A stretch of 64,000 nt of DNA from Treponema sp. GTDB taxonomy: Bacteria; Spirochaetota; Spirochaetia; Treponematales; Treponemataceae. A program made the position numbers and the translations under genes. Shown here one piece after another: positions 42,708 through 51,897 of the stretch. Position 1 is the stretch's first letter. Each line of letters begins with the position of its first letter. The DNA lies in assembly GCA_017525605.1 (NCBI GenBank), contig JAFXSM010000042.1, positions 216,658-280,657 of the forward strand, read 5' to 3'. The notes beneath the pieces were generated by a model. The model saw nothing but the letters and a program-made list of their open reading frames with translations, was not told the DNA's origin and did not search any database.

Positions 42708-42760
42708 TTGACACAAAAATAAAGTTAGCATATTCTAACAATCAGTTAGGCGTTGCTAAC
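42708..42760 (+). promoter_or_regulatory. promoter with twin DtxR-like operators for the DUF3793-flavodoxin operon
   Basis: A perfect -35 (TTGACA, 42708-42713) and a -10 (TATTCT, 42731-42736) are spaced by 17 bases. Two inverted repeats with the same arms, GTTAG-N6-CTAAC, lie at 42724-42739 (covering the -10) and 42745-42760 (covering the start of transcription). Their centres are 21 bases apart, two helical turns. The arm sequence resembles iron-dependent DtxR/IdeR operators, which suits control of a flavodoxin. Confidence 0.75.
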
Positions 42761-42809
42761 TAGTACCTCTGAAAAAGCCGCCTGAATAAGTCCCAGACGG
42801 CACTAATAG

Positions 42810-42860
42810 CGGAAGCAAAAGCATTTTGACTGTTTCGTGGTTTTGCTTCCGTTATTTTTT
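42810..42860 (+). terminator. terminator in the leader of the DUF3793-flavodoxin operon
   Basis: An 11-base perfect stem (CGGAAGCAAAA at 42810-42820 with TTTTGCTTCCG at 42841-42851) is followed by TTATTTTTT. It lies between the promoter and the first gene, so it would stop transcription unless it is bypassed. A smaller hairpin (GCCG at 42777 with CGGC at 42798) precedes it. This looks like an attenuator. Confidence 0.75.
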
Positions 42861-42896
42861 GCAGCGTCGAAAAGTCGAAAACTGGAGGATTTTGGA

Positions 42897-43475
42897 ATGA
42901 GCTTTGACGAGACTATCATACATTGCGCTGCACCTTCGCTGTGCGGAATCAAGCCGGCTTCTCTTTTTTCGATGGACGGCGAATGCTACAACTCCGGGCG
43001 AAAATACCTTGCCGAGTGCAAAAAGGATTTTTCACGCTCCAAGAAATATTTTGTTCCGCTCAAAAAATCCGAGAAGCGAATTCTCTTTTTCGTGTTCGAC
43101 AAAAAACTTCTTGAGGAAGTGTGCTCTTGTGCAAAAAACAGCGAATACCTTAGAAAAAAAGGATATCCGACCGAGAAAGGATTCGGCGCGGTTCTTTCGG
43201 AGCTTCTTCATAGGCTTATGTTCAGCGAAAGTTTTCCGCATGAGGTCGGCATTTTCTTGGGCTATCCGCTTGAGGATGTAATCGGGTTCGAAAATGATTC
43301 CTCGAAATTCAAATATTCGGGATTCTGGAAAGTTTACGGCGACATCGGAAAAGCAGAAAAACAGATGCAGATGTACAAAGCGTGTACAAAAAAGTGCATG
43401 GATTTTTTAGAAGGCGGGAATTCTCTCGTGACTTCGATAAAACGATATAAAAAATTTTCAAGCGATTTAAGCTAA
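42897..43475 (+). CDS. DUF3793-family protein
   Basis: The 192-residue protein matches the DUF3793 family: IIHCAAPSLCGIKPASLF at the start, a middle LRKKGYPTEKGFGAVLSELLHRL, the strongly conserved FPHEVGIFLGYPLEDVIGF and a KYSGFWKVYGD end. The family is common in anaerobes next to flavodoxin or heme/iron genes; its function is unknown. Here the flavodoxin gene follows after 10 bases. The start at 42897 is supported by a GGAGG site 8 bases upstream, while a longer frame to 42837 would begin inside the leader terminator. Iron-related regulation is suggested by the upstream operators. Confidence 0.9.
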   Translation: MSFDETIIHCAAPSLCGIKPASLFSMDGECYNSGRKYLAECKKDFSRSKKYFVPLKKSEKRILFFVFDKKLLEEVCSCAKNSEYLRKKGYPTEKGFGAVLSELLHRLMFSESFPHEVGIFLGYPLEDVIGFENDSSKFKYSGFWKVYGDIGKAEKQMQMYKACTKKCMDFLEGGNSLVTSIKRYKKFSSDLS

Positions 43476-43485
43476 GGAGTAAAAA

Positions 43486-43875
43486 ATGGCAAAAACAGCG
43501 ATTGTCTATTCAACTACGACAGGAAATACGGAGGCTATGGCGACCGCGCTGAAAAATGCGGCAGGCGAAGGAGCTTATTTTTCTAGTGCAGATTCAGCGG
43601 ATTCTGCAGAAGTTCTTTCTGCGGATTTGATTCTTCTCGGCTCGCCTGCAATGGGTGCGGAACAGCTCGACGAGAACATGGAAGTTTTCTTTTCGGGAAT
43701 CGAAAGCCAGATTGCAGGAAAGAAAATCGGATTGTTCGGTTCGTATGACTGGGGCGACGGCCAGTTCCTCATCGACTGGTCGGACAGAGTAACGGCGGCC
43801 GGCGCAACGCTCGTAGGAACCGCAAAGTCCCATCTGAACGAAGAACCTGAAGCCGCCGTTGCACTTCTCAAATAA
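43486..43875 (+). CDS. flavodoxin (short-chain)
   Basis: The 129-residue electron-transfer protein binds FMN. The phosphate loop is YSTTTGNTEAMA (about residues 8-19), and the two FMN-flanking loops are LGSPAMGAEQLDE and GSYDWGDGQF. The length fits a short-chain flavodoxin that can replace ferredoxin when iron is scarce. It follows DUF3793 by 10 bases and shares the operator-controlled promoter, supporting an iron-starvation role. The third residue of the start codon context has an AGGAG site. Confidence 0.95.
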   Translation: MAKTAIVYSTTTGNTEAMATALKNAAGEGAYFSSADSADSAEVLSADLILLGSPAMGAEQLDENMEVFFSGIESQIAGKKIGLFGSYDWGDGQFLIDWSDRVTAAGATLVGTAKSHLNEEPEAAVALLK

Positions 43876-43884
43876 ATTCCAGAA

Positions 43885-46683
43885 TTATTTTCCGAATTCC
43901 ACGGAACCTACTTCGAAAGTGCTCTTCACGTCGTTCAGCGGCAGTGTGAGCACTTTTCTTGTCTGGTTCTTGCGGCCGAAATTCGTGTAGACTTCCGCCT
44001 GCACTGTGACCGGCTGCAAAAGCTTCTGCTGGTGGTTTCCAAAATAGTTCGCCTCGATTTTGTATGTGCCCGGCTTTGCGTTTCGGATGCAGAATTCTTC
44101 AGGGCCGTAGCCTTGAGTGAAGTCGCGCGACATTCTTCCGCCGATTCTTGTGTTTTTGTGGCCGTAATAGCATTTTTCGCCGTTCGGGTCAGTCACCCAC
44201 AAATCAACGTCGCAGTCGTCAGTGTTCCATGTCAGAACGATTCTGATGTCGCAGTCAAAGTTGTATCTCAGTTTTGAATCGACCTCGGACGAATCGACAA
44301 TAGACGTGGCGATGATTGCGTTCATGTCGTTCAGGCAGATTTGCTGAATCTCGTCGTAACGCCAGTCCCACTGTCTTGAAGCGACGAACCAGAGATTTTC
44401 AACCGCCTTTTTCTTTTCGCCGGCAAGGTTGCAAGCGAGTGCCAAATCCCTTCTGAACTGCGGAATTTCGGCGCGGATTTTCGTGAGACGCTCGAAAATC
44501 GGAATCGCAAGGCTGTATTTTTCGCGCTCCACGAGTTTGTAGCCGAGCGCGCGAAGAATGTCCGTGTTCTCAAGGTTCATTTCCGCAAGGTTCGAAAGGA
44601 TTCTTTCGGATTCGGCTTTCAAATCCTCTTCCGCGAAATAATCGGAAACCTCGATGAAGAACGAAGGAGATGCGCCGTATTCTTTTTTCAGCTCGATGTA
44701 CTTTGCATACATTTTGTCGGTCGCAGTTTTTTTAAGGATAGAAAGATATTTTGCGTCGGAAGTCCAAGCCTTGAGAGCAATCGTGCCCCCGTTTCCGTTT
44801 GCAGCCTGTGCAGCTGCCTGTGCTTCCGATTTTGACTTCTCTCTCATTTCTGCCGAAGCAGGAACTGCATTTCTTCCTGCGATTTTCGACGCTACAAGAG
44901 AATCGACAGGCAGAGCTTCCCTTTCTTCCAGCACGTCTTCCATGCGAACTTCCGATTCCTGAATATCCTCAGTTTCGTAAACAACGCTCTCGTCGGCATT
45001 TCGCTCCGATGCCCTTGCAGATGCCGTTGCGGTTTTTGCTTTTGAAAGACCGAACCAAGAACGGCCTTTCGCCTGTTTCTTTTTTTTCTCGGCATCCTGA
45101 ATTTCTTTCTCGAAATCCTTCGGTGTCTTCTTCCACCATTTTTTGAATTCTTCAAAGCGGGTGTAGATGATTTCAGGGATTCCGTTTTTTCCGCCGTCGT
45201 CAGCTTTTCCCTGGTTCATGCGCGAGACGATTTTGTCGTACTCCGCTTTCAGCTCGTCCGGCGGGACGATTCCGTGCTGCGCGTACTGCAATGCGGTTTC
45301 AAGGACGATGAGCGAAGTTTCTTCCGTCACCACAGAGAATTTCTTTGCGGTCTCAAGGATTTCAGCGCGGTTCGATTCTTTGTCGGTCTCAAGCTCGTTT
45401 ATTTTTTTCGTTGCCCACAGACGCGCGATTTTCGGAGAATCTGCCGAGTCAACAGCAGAAATCTTTTTCTCGACGACTTTTTCGGCTTTTCCGTTCCGCC
45501 CGAGCGTGATTTTTACAGTGCCGCTCTTTTTTTTGAGGATTCCTGCGACAGAGAAACCGTTCTCCACGACTGTTCCCTTTCGCGGATAAACGTCGCTTAT
45601 TGCGTTTGCATCAGCTTCAACGCTCAAAACCCGGAGCGGATTTTCCTGCATTTTTGCAACGGCGTTTTTTGCATCAAGCTCGTTCAGGTTGACGAAGATT
45701 CCGTTGTTTTCGTTCGCGATTTTCTTAAGATTCGAGAAATTCGCGGACGAAGAAGAATTCACTGTCGAAATGCAAACGTTTTTCGGATTTGTGAAATTTC
45801 CCCAGTTGTCGATTCCGTCCGTGAAAAGAAGAATCTCGGACGAAGCGAATTTTGAAAAGTCGATGTTCAGATTCGTCGCTCCGTCAAAATCCTGCTTTTT
45901 TATGAAAGACTCGACTTTCGAAAAATCATCTGTCGCGTCCAAAGTGCCCACGATATCGTTTGCAAACGCGGTCACGCTGATTTTCGGTTTGCCGAGTTCT
46001 TCCGAATATTTTTTGAGGAATTCGATTTCCTTTGCGATGTTCCTGTTTTTCGCGGAAGAAGATACATCGAAGAAAACTGCGATGCTCGATTTTTTTTCTT
46101 TTGCGGCAGGCGGAAGAGACGCGTTCTCGTAAAAATAGAAATACGTGTCAGTTCCGAGTGTCTGCGTGAAGATTTTTCCGATAGAATCAGAATCTATTGC
46201 GGCAAATTCGTTTGCGGAAAGCTCTTTTTCGAACGTTATCTGAATTTTCCTGATTCCGCGTGAAGGAATCGGGTAGACGCGCGTCTTGAAATTGTTTCCG
46301 ACGGTCTTTTCCACGAATCCGGGGTCAACGCCCTTCCGCACTTCGGCTTCAAAAACGGTGCGCGCCTTTTCTTTTTCGACGACAACGCCCTGCCGCATTT
46401 TGCCGTTCACGTCCAGAGCGTAGCCCACAACGTTCTCACCGTCCTCAAGCGCGAAACTGAATTCGCCCTCAAGAATCCTGTCAGTCTGGTTTTCGAACAT
46501 GAATTCTACTGTCGTGGATTTTATGTTCCCGATTGTTTCCTCGGTTCTTGTGACCTCGAAAGACCTGACGCTTCCTTCCGGCGCGTTCTTCACTTCCATC
46601 TTGAACCTTTTGCCGCCGCCGTTCGACTGTGCGACTACAAAAGATGTGAGGGAAAATAGAAATAGCTTAAAAATATTCTTCAT
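43885..46683 (-). CDS. exported VIT/von Willebrand A/DUF2135 multidomain protein
   Basis: The 932-residue protein has a signal peptide (residues 1-19). It begins with a VIT (inter-alpha-trypsin inhibitor-type) domain (VKNAPEGSVRSFEVTRTEET to the KARTVFEAEVRKGVDPGFVE stretch). A vWA-like region follows with SIAVFFDVSSSAKNRN and EILLFTDGIDNWGN, where a metal site is degenerate. A long linker, a helical segment with TPR-like features (YKLVEREKYSLAIPIFERL) and a C-terminal DUF2135 domain (VLTWNTDDCDVDLWVTDPNG) complete it. Such multidomain proteins bind partners in the periplasm or at the surface. Start at 46683 fits the signal peptide. Function unproven. Confidence 0.88.
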   Translation of the reverse strand: MKNIFKLFLFSLTSFVVAQSNGGGKRFKMEVKNAPEGSVRSFEVTRTEETIGNIKSTTVEFMFENQTDRILEGEFSFALEDGENVVGYALDVNGKMRQGVVVEKEKARTVFEAEVRKGVDPGFVEKTVGNNFKTRVYPIPSRGIRKIQITFEKELSANEFAAIDSDSIGKIFTQTLGTDTYFYFYENASLPPAAKEKKSSIAVFFDVSSSAKNRNIAKEIEFLKKYSEELGKPKISVTAFANDIVGTLDATDDFSKVESFIKKQDFDGATNLNIDFSKFASSEILLFTDGIDNWGNFTNPKNVCISTVNSSSSANFSNLKKIANENNGIFVNLNELDAKNAVAKMQENPLRVLSVEADANAISDVYPRKGTVVENGFSVAGILKKKSGTVKITLGRNGKAEKVVEKKISAVDSADSPKIARLWATKKINELETDKESNRAEILETAKKFSVVTEETSLIVLETALQYAQHGIVPPDELKAEYDKIVSRMNQGKADDGGKNGIPEIIYTRFEEFKKWWKKTPKDFEKEIQDAEKKKKQAKGRSWFGLSKAKTATASARASERNADESVVYETEDIQESEVRMEDVLEEREALPVDSLVASKIAGRNAVPASAEMREKSKSEAQAAAQAANGNGGTIALKAWTSDAKYLSILKKTATDKMYAKYIELKKEYGASPSFFIEVSDYFAEEDLKAESERILSNLAEMNLENTDILRALGYKLVEREKYSLAIPIFERLTKIRAEIPQFRRDLALACNLAGEKKKAVENLWFVASRQWDWRYDEIQQICLNDMNAIIATSIVDSSEVDSKLRYNFDCDIRIVLTWNTDDCDVDLWVTDPNGEKCYYGHKNTRIGGRMSRDFTQGYGPEEFCIRNAKPGTYKIEANYFGNHQQKLLQPVTVQAEVYTNFGRKNQTRKVLTLPLNDVKSTFEVGSVEFGK

Positions 46684-46795
46684 GACTTTTATGTTAATAC
46701 ACAAAAGCAAAAATTCTAGTGCAAAATCTCATTCATAATGGCGTGTTTTCAACAAGTTTGCTGATTTTTTTACTATATTTAATCTTGAGGAAATT

Positions 46796-48526
46796 ATGGA
46801 TAATAAAGAGAACATCAAAGAGAACACAAACGAAATCATCAACGAGAACATCAGAGAGGACTCTGAGGAAAAGAACGAAAAGCTCAAATGGAATGTCGCA
46901 AACGCACTTTCGGTCGTGTACGAGAAACTTCACAATTCAAAACTCCGCTTCAAGAAGACGCAGAAATTCAACGAGGCGATGACAAGGCTCATGGAATACA
47001 TGGGCACAACTGAAATTCAGACTTGGATTATGTCGATTATACTCGCATTGTATTTTGAATCCCCAGAGGTGACATGGGACATTTCGGATTTGAGGCGCGA
47101 TGTCGATTGCGATGCTTTGAAAACAGCGACATGGAGAAGCGAAATCGAGCATCTGAAAAAGATGCATTACCTGCAAAGCTCACGCAGCTCGACTTTTTAT
47201 CCGACGGACACAATCTGCCTCGCGGTTTCCAACAACGAGAAAATCGTGATTGACCCGAACGAATTCAACGTGGATTTTTCGAAATTCGTCTCTTACGTCG
47301 CAGACCAAGTTGAAAACAGGATTTCCGACAATGTTTCAGTCCACCGTTTTTTCCACCGCATGAGGAATTACGAAGCTGAAAACGAAAATCTCGAAATCGT
47401 CAAAAAAATGAGGATGCTCTGCAACGACATTCACGACCGCGTTTTCTTCTACGACTGCTGCAGCGACTATCTGCACGGCGCGGACACGAATCTGAGCGCG
47501 ACTATCAACGATTTGTACGAAGGCCACGAGAGATTCATTCACGCGGAAGATTTCATCAACGAAAAAAACATCCTCATCGAAAAGGGACTCATCGAATTCA
47601 CGACGAAAGGCAATATGCGCGACACGGAATTCACCCTCACCGAAAAAGGCGTTGAAATAATGGCGGGAGAGCAGAGCCAGCTTTTCGTCAAGAAAATCGA
47701 CGAGAAACTTCTGATTCAGCCGGAGAAAATAAAAGAGAAGAAGCTTTTCTACAGCAAGGAAAATCAGGAGCAGATTGACATTCTGAAAAACGCGCTTGAG
47801 CCAGAAAAAATGAAAGCGATTCAGGAACGTCTGAAAAACGAGGCATTGCCAATCGGCGTGGCTGTTCTTTTGTACGGTGCGCCTGGAACCGGAAAAACCG
47901 AGAGCGTCTTTCAGATTGCGAAGGCGACAGGAAGACCGATTGTCCACGTTGACATCAGCGACACGAAATCGTGCTGGTTCGGCGAAAGCGAAAAAAAGAT
48001 AAAGGAGCTTTTCAAGAATTACCAGAAAATGTGCGACGAGGCTTCAAAGCTTTCCGACGGAATGACGCCGATTCTTCTTTTCAACGAGGCTGATGCCGTT
48101 TTCTCAAGGCGAAAGGCGAATGCGACGTCTTCCGTTGACCAGACCGAGAACGCGATGCAGAACATCATTCTTGAGGAAATGGAAAACCTCAAGGGAATAA
48201 TGATTGCGACGACAAACCTTGCTGACAATCTCGACCCGGCTTTTGAAAGGCGTTTCCTCTTCAAGATAAAATTCGAGAATCCAAGCGTCGAATGCAAAAG
48301 GCTGATTTGGCAGAACAAGCTTTCCTGGCTTTCCGAAAAAGACGCGCAGGCTTTCGCGGAACGCTACGAATTCTCGGGCGGACAAATCGACAACATCGTC
48401 CGAAAAGTCACGATGAACGAAGTGCTTACGGGCAACAGACCTTCGATAAAAGAAATCGACGATATGTGCCGCGTCGAGAAGCTCTGCAAGGATTCCTCGC
48501 AGCGGATAGGATTTTTCGATTACTAA
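46796..48526 (+). CDS. AAA+ ATPase with N-terminal regulatory region
   Basis: The 576-residue protein has a helical N-terminal half and a C-terminal AAA+ ATPase core. Residues 262-290 (KGLIEFTTKGNMRDTEFTLT) resemble a winged helix. Walker A is GAPGTGKT (361-368). Walker B is ILLFNEAD (426-433), where Asn replaces the usual first Asp. The sensor/arginine region is TTNLADNLDPAFERRFLFKI. The lid follows at about 470-560. The D-to-N change is a feature I recall from a subgroup of bacterial AAA proteins, so activity is not ruled out. No membrane segment is visible. It could remodel a protein complex; the target is unknown. Confidence 0.85.
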   Translation: MDNKENIKENTNEIINENIREDSEEKNEKLKWNVANALSVVYEKLHNSKLRFKKTQKFNEAMTRLMEYMGTTEIQTWIMSIILALYFESPEVTWDISDLRRDVDCDALKTATWRSEIEHLKKMHYLQSSRSSTFYPTDTICLAVSNNEKIVIDPNEFNVDFSKFVSYVADQVENRISDNVSVHRFFHRMRNYEAENENLEIVKKMRMLCNDIHDRVFFYDCCSDYLHGADTNLSATINDLYEGHERFIHAEDFINEKNILIEKGLIEFTTKGNMRDTEFTLTEKGVEIMAGEQSQLFVKKIDEKLLIQPEKIKEKKLFYSKENQEQIDILKNALEPEKMKAIQERLKNEALPIGVAVLLYGAPGTGKTESVFQIAKATGRPIVHVDISDTKSCWFGESEKKIKELFKNYQKMCDEASKLSDGMTPILLFNEADAVFSRRKANATSSVDQTENAMQNIILEEMENLKGIMIATTNLADNLDPAFERRFLFKIKFENPSVECKRLIWQNKLSWLSEKDAQAFAERYEFSGGQIDNIVRKVTMNEVLTGNRPSIKEIDDMCRVEKLCKDSSQRIGFFDY

Positions 48527-48636
48527 GAAAACTCTTATACTTATATCTGTTAACAATCGAGCCAAAAATAGCGATTATCTAAATGACTGTAATTTAATCA
48601 GTTAAGATTCTTTTAACAAAAAAGACGAGGTCATTT

Positions 48637-49434
48637 ATGAAAAAGTTAGTCGCATTTACAGCCGTGATGTTCAGTTTTGCATCGGTATTTGCAATTACGG
48701 GCAAGGAAGTCGTGGAGAAATACTTCGAGATGAATCCTGCCCCTTTGTTCAGCAAAACTGAATTCAAAGTCGAAACATTCAAGAACGGCAAAATTGAAGA
48801 CTCAATCACGCTAGTTCAGTTCGGACGCAACAAGAACGATTTGACGGAAACAGTTTTTGAAGTCACGAAAAACCCAAGCCTGAAAGGAACCCGCTTTCTC
48901 CAGTCGCAGAAGACAAAATCTGCGGACGCAAGATGGATTTACATGCCGTCGCTCAAGGCTGTCAGAAAAATCGGCTCCAACGACGGCGCAAAATCATTCG
49001 TCGGAACGGAATTCACATACAACGACACCGCGCTCAGAACAGTCGAAAAGGACACGCACGAGCTTGTCTCTGAGAACCAGTCGCTGACACTCGGCGGAAC
49101 AACATACAACTGCTACGTCGTCAAATCAGTTCCCGTTCAGAAAAAGGGACTTGAGTACGACAGCAGGGTTCTGTATTACGACAAGAACACTTTCATTCCG
49201 GTAAAAATCGAATATTTCGACAAAACAGGAAAGATGACGAAAGTAGTAGAAGTAAAGCAGCTCGACAAACTTCAGGGTGCGGGCGGAAAGACACACAACG
49301 TAAGAAGAGTGACAGACTTCACGAACACGCAGACGAACCGCCGTTCGACGCTCACCATACTGTCGATGGAGCTGGACAACGAGCTGAAATCAACATATTT
49401 CACGCAGAACTGGCTTAGCACAGGAAAAGAATAA
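48637..49434 (+). CDS. LolA-like outer-membrane lipoprotein-sorting protein
   Basis: The 265-residue protein has a signal peptide (MKKLVAFTAVMFSFASVFA). The mature part is a LolA-like half-barrel of the 'outer membrane lipoprotein-sorting' type: YFEMNPAPLFSKTEFKVETF, DARWIYMPSLKAVRKIGSND with the family's hallmark, SFVGTEFTYNDT, and YYDKNTFIPVKIEYFDKTG. Such proteins are thought to carry lipids or lipoproteins across the periplasm. A weak GAGG ribosome binding site precedes the ATG. It is followed by its own terminator. Confidence 0.88.
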   Translation: MKKLVAFTAVMFSFASVFAITGKEVVEKYFEMNPAPLFSKTEFKVETFKNGKIEDSITLVQFGRNKNDLTETVFEVTKNPSLKGTRFLQSQKTKSADARWIYMPSLKAVRKIGSNDGAKSFVGTEFTYNDTALRTVEKDTHELVSENQSLTLGGTTYNCYVVKSVPVQKKGLEYDSRVLYYDKNTFIPVKIEYFDKTGKMTKVVEVKQLDKLQGAGGKTHNVRRVTDFTNTQTNRRSTLTILSMELDNELKSTYFTQNWLSTGKE

Positions 49435-49462
49435 AACACGCCAGCAACATTTAGCTGATTCA

Positions 49463-49496
49463 GCGAAGCCGAAACAACACGGCTTCGCTTTTTTTT
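49463..49496 (+). terminator. Rho-independent terminator of the LolA-like gene
   Basis: A 9-base stem (GCGAAGCCG with CGGCTTCGC, loop AAACAACA) is followed by eight T residues. It lies 28 bases after the stop codon. Confidence 0.92.
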
Positions 49497-49500
49497 GCTA

Positions 49501-49529
49501 TTGACCATTTTTGCGTAAAAGTCTAGATT
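49501..49529 (+). promoter_or_regulatory. promoter of glnN
   Basis: The -35 box TTGACC (49501-49506) and the -10 box TAGATT (49524-49529) are spaced by 17 bases. The first transcribed base should be near 49536, just before the leader hairpin. Confidence 0.65.
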
Positions 49530-49542
49530 ATCCGCATACATC

Positions 49543-49594
49543 AAAGGCGATGTACAAATTCTTTTTCAGACAGAAGAACTTGTACATCGCCTTT
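49543..49594 (+). promoter_or_regulatory. leader hairpin of glnN
   Basis: A perfect 15-base stem (AAAGGCGATGTACAA at 49543-49557 with its complement at 49580-49594) encloses a 22-base loop and is followed by CTTGTTTTAAA. It occupies the 5' end of the message before the GGGGG ribosome binding site. It may act as a terminator, an attenuator or a stabiliser. Confidence 0.6.
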
Positions 49595-49634
49595 CTTGTT
49601 TTAAATCAAGAAAAGTTTTATGGGGGAAATAGAT

Positions 49635-51722
49635 ATGCCAAATGTACCAGAAATGTTTGGAAGCAAAGTCTTCAATCAAAAGACGATGAAAGACCGCTTG
49701 CCAAAAGAGACTTTCAAGGCGCTCAAGAAGACTCTTGATGCAGGAGCACCTCTTCAGCTTGACGTTGCGAATGTCGTAGCTCATGCGATGAAAGAATGGG
49801 CTATTGAGAACGGAGCAACGCACTTCGCTCACTGGTTCCAGCCGCTCACAGGAATCACGGCAGAAAAGCATGATTCTTTCATCAACCCGCAGGATGACGG
49901 AACTGTAATCATGTCGTTCTCCGGAAAGGAGCTCGTGAAAGGTGAACCTGATGCTTCTTCTTTCCCTTCTGGCGGTCACAGAGCAACATTCGAAGCTCGC
50001 GGCTACACTGTTTGGGATCCGACTTCATACCCATTCATAAAAGAGCACACTCTCTGCATTCCGACTGCATTCTGTTCGTACACGGGAGAGGCACTGGACA
50101 AGAAAACTCCGCTCCTCCGCTCAATGGAAGCTCTGAATGTGCAGGCAAAGAGAATCCTCAAGCTTTTCGGAAAAGATGTTTCGCACGTCGCGACGACTGT
50201 CGGACCTGAGCAGGAATATTTCATCGTTGACCATGATTTGTGGTCGCAGAGAAAAGACCTCCGCATGACAGGACGCACGCTCTTCGGCGCAAAACCATCG
50301 AAGGGACAGGAAATGGACGACCAGTATTTTGCGGCTCTCAATCCGAGAATCGTAAAATACATGGAGGATTTGAACGAGACTCTCTGGAAGTACGGAATTC
50401 TCTCAAAGACAGAGCACAACGAAGTCGCACCGGCTCAGCACGAGATGGCACCGATTTTCTCCACGACGAACATCGCTGTTGACCAGAACCAGCTCACAAT
50501 GGAAATCATGAAGAAAGTCGCGAAGAGACACGGACTTGAATGTCTCCTTCACGAAAAACCATTTGCTGGCGTTAACGGCTCTGGAAAGCACAACAACTGG
50601 TCAATGTCAACGAATCTCGGCGAGAACCTTCTTGAGCCGGGAACGACACCGGAATCTAACGCGCAGTTCCTTCTTTTCCTGACTGCAATTCTGAAGGCTG
50701 TCGATGAAAACCAGGACTTGCTGCGAATTTCAGTTGCGTCTGCAGGAAACGACCACCGTCTTGGCGCGAACGAGGCACCGCCTGCAATCATTTCAGTTTA
50801 CCTCGGCGACGAGCTTTACAAAGTGCTTGAATCGATTTACAGCGACAAGCCTTATGCTGCCGACAAGACTGACAAAATGACAATCGGCGTTGACGTTCTT
50901 CCTCCGATTCCGAAGGATTCAACAGACAGGAACAGAACTTCGCCGTTCGCATTCACAGGAAACAAATTCGAATTCCGTTCGTGCGGTTCCGCGCTTTCGA
51001 TTGCAGGTCCGAACACCACGCTCGACTCAATCGTCGCATACACGCTCAAACAGTTCGCCGACGAGCTTGAAAAGGCAGAGGATTTCAAAACTGCGCTCAA
51101 CGCATTGATTTCACGCGAGGTCAAAGCGCACTGGAGAATCGTATTCAACGGAAACGGATATGACGACGCATGGAAAGCAGAGGCACACAAGCGCGGACTT
51201 CTTGAGCTCAAGACAACGCCTGACGCAATGGAGCATTACCTGGACGAAAAGAACGTGAAGCTCTATACGGAGATGGGCGTTTACACAAAGCAGGAAATGG
51301 AAGCACGCTACGAGACAAAGCTCGAAAAGTATTCGCAGATTCTGAACATCGAAGTTCAGACGATGCTTGAGATGATTTCAAAAGACATCCTTCCTGCCGC
51401 TTACAAATACATAAGCGCAGTTTCAAGAACTGTAATCGATTTGAAATCAGTCGTTCCAGGCGCAAAGGCTTATGCTGAGTCTTCGCTCCTGTCAAAGCTC
51501 GACGGACTTGTTGATTCCCTTGCGACAAAAGCAGAGGAACTTTCGAAAGTCCACCTGGCTGCGAAAGGCGGTTCAGACGTGATGGCAGTCGCAAAGGCTT
51601 ATGCATACAACGTTCTTCCTGTAATGGCAGAAGCACGCGCAATCGCGGACGAGATTGAGCCGCTTCTCGGAGAAAGCTACAAGCCTTATCCATGCTATGA
51701 GGACTTGCTTTTCAAGGTCTGA
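49635..51722 (+). CDS. glnN: glutamine synthetase type III
   Basis: The 695-residue enzyme condenses glutamate and ammonia to glutamine with ATP. The length and the opening segment ([20 protein letters not shown]) are characteristic of the type III (GlnN) family, about 700 residues, unlike the 450-470 of type I. Further family stretches are [47 protein letters not shown] and [15 protein letters not shown]. The start at 49635 follows GGGGG; an ATG five codons earlier begins inside that site. The ammonium transporter follows, forming a nitrogen assimilation pair, but each gene has its own leader structure. Confidence 0.97.
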   Translation: MPNVPEMFGSKVFNQKTMKDRLPKETFKALKKTLDAGAPLQLDVANVVAHAMKEWAIENGATHFAHWFQPLTGITAEKHDSFINPQDDGTVIMSFSGKELVKGEPDASSFPSGGHRATFEARGYTVWDPTSYPFIKEHTLCIPTAFCSYTGEALDKKTPLLRSMEALNVQAKRILKLFGKDVSHVATTVGPEQEYFIVDHDLWSQRKDLRMTGRTLFGAKPSKGQEMDDQYFAALNPRIVKYMEDLNETLWKYGILSKTEHNEVAPAQHEMAPIFSTTNIAVDQNQLTMEIMKKVAKRHGLECLLHEKPFAGVNGSGKHNNWSMSTNLGENLLEPGTTPESNAQFLLFLTAILKAVDENQDLLRISVASAGNDHRLGANEAPPAIISVYLGDELYKVLESIYSDKPYAADKTDKMTIGVDVLPPIPKDSTDRNRTSPFAFTGNKFEFRSCGSALSIAGPNTTLDSIVAYTLKQFADELEKAEDFKTALNALISREVKAHWRIVFNGNGYDDAWKAEAHKRGLLELKTTPDAMEHYLDEKNVKLYTEMGVYTKQEMEARYETKLEKYSQILNIEVQTMLEMISKDILPAAYKYISAVSRTVIDLKSVVPGAKAYAESSLLSKLDGLVDSLATKAEELSKVHLAAKGGSDVMAVAKAYAYNVLPVMAEARAIADEIEPLLGESYKPYPCYEDLLFKV

Positions 51723-51764
51723 TTCAATCTAAAACTTAGTTAAGAAAGACATTTTTTTCGTACA

Positions 51765-51853
51765 AGGGCGTACGCGGATTTTTACCATCAGAAGTTTTCG
51801 GAAATTTTTCGAAAAGTCTTCTGGTGAGTATTGAATCGTGTACGCCTTTTTTT
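51765..51853 (+). terminator. large inverted-repeat terminator between glnN and the ammonium transporter gene
   Basis: GGCGTAC with GATT (51767-51780) pairs with AATC and GTACGCC (51834-51846), and an inner stem is formed by ACCATCAGAAGTTTTCG and CGAAAAG with CTTCTGGT. Seven T residues follow at 51847-51853. It can end glnN transcripts and, because no promoter is seen after it, may also attenuate transcription into amt. Confidence 0.75.
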
Positions 51854-51897
51854 ATGTGCAATTAAAAATATATGCAATTAAAAATCAGGAGGTTCTT

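Noticed and set aside
42762..42860. FMN or other known riboswitch upstream of DUF3793
   Set aside because: No conserved FMN, fluoride or other familiar aptamer sequence was seen; only the terminator and a small hairpin are clear.
49543..49594. A glutamine-type riboswitch before glnN
   Set aside because: The hairpin is a simple perfect stem without the conserved glnA RNA core; it is reported only as a leader hairpin.
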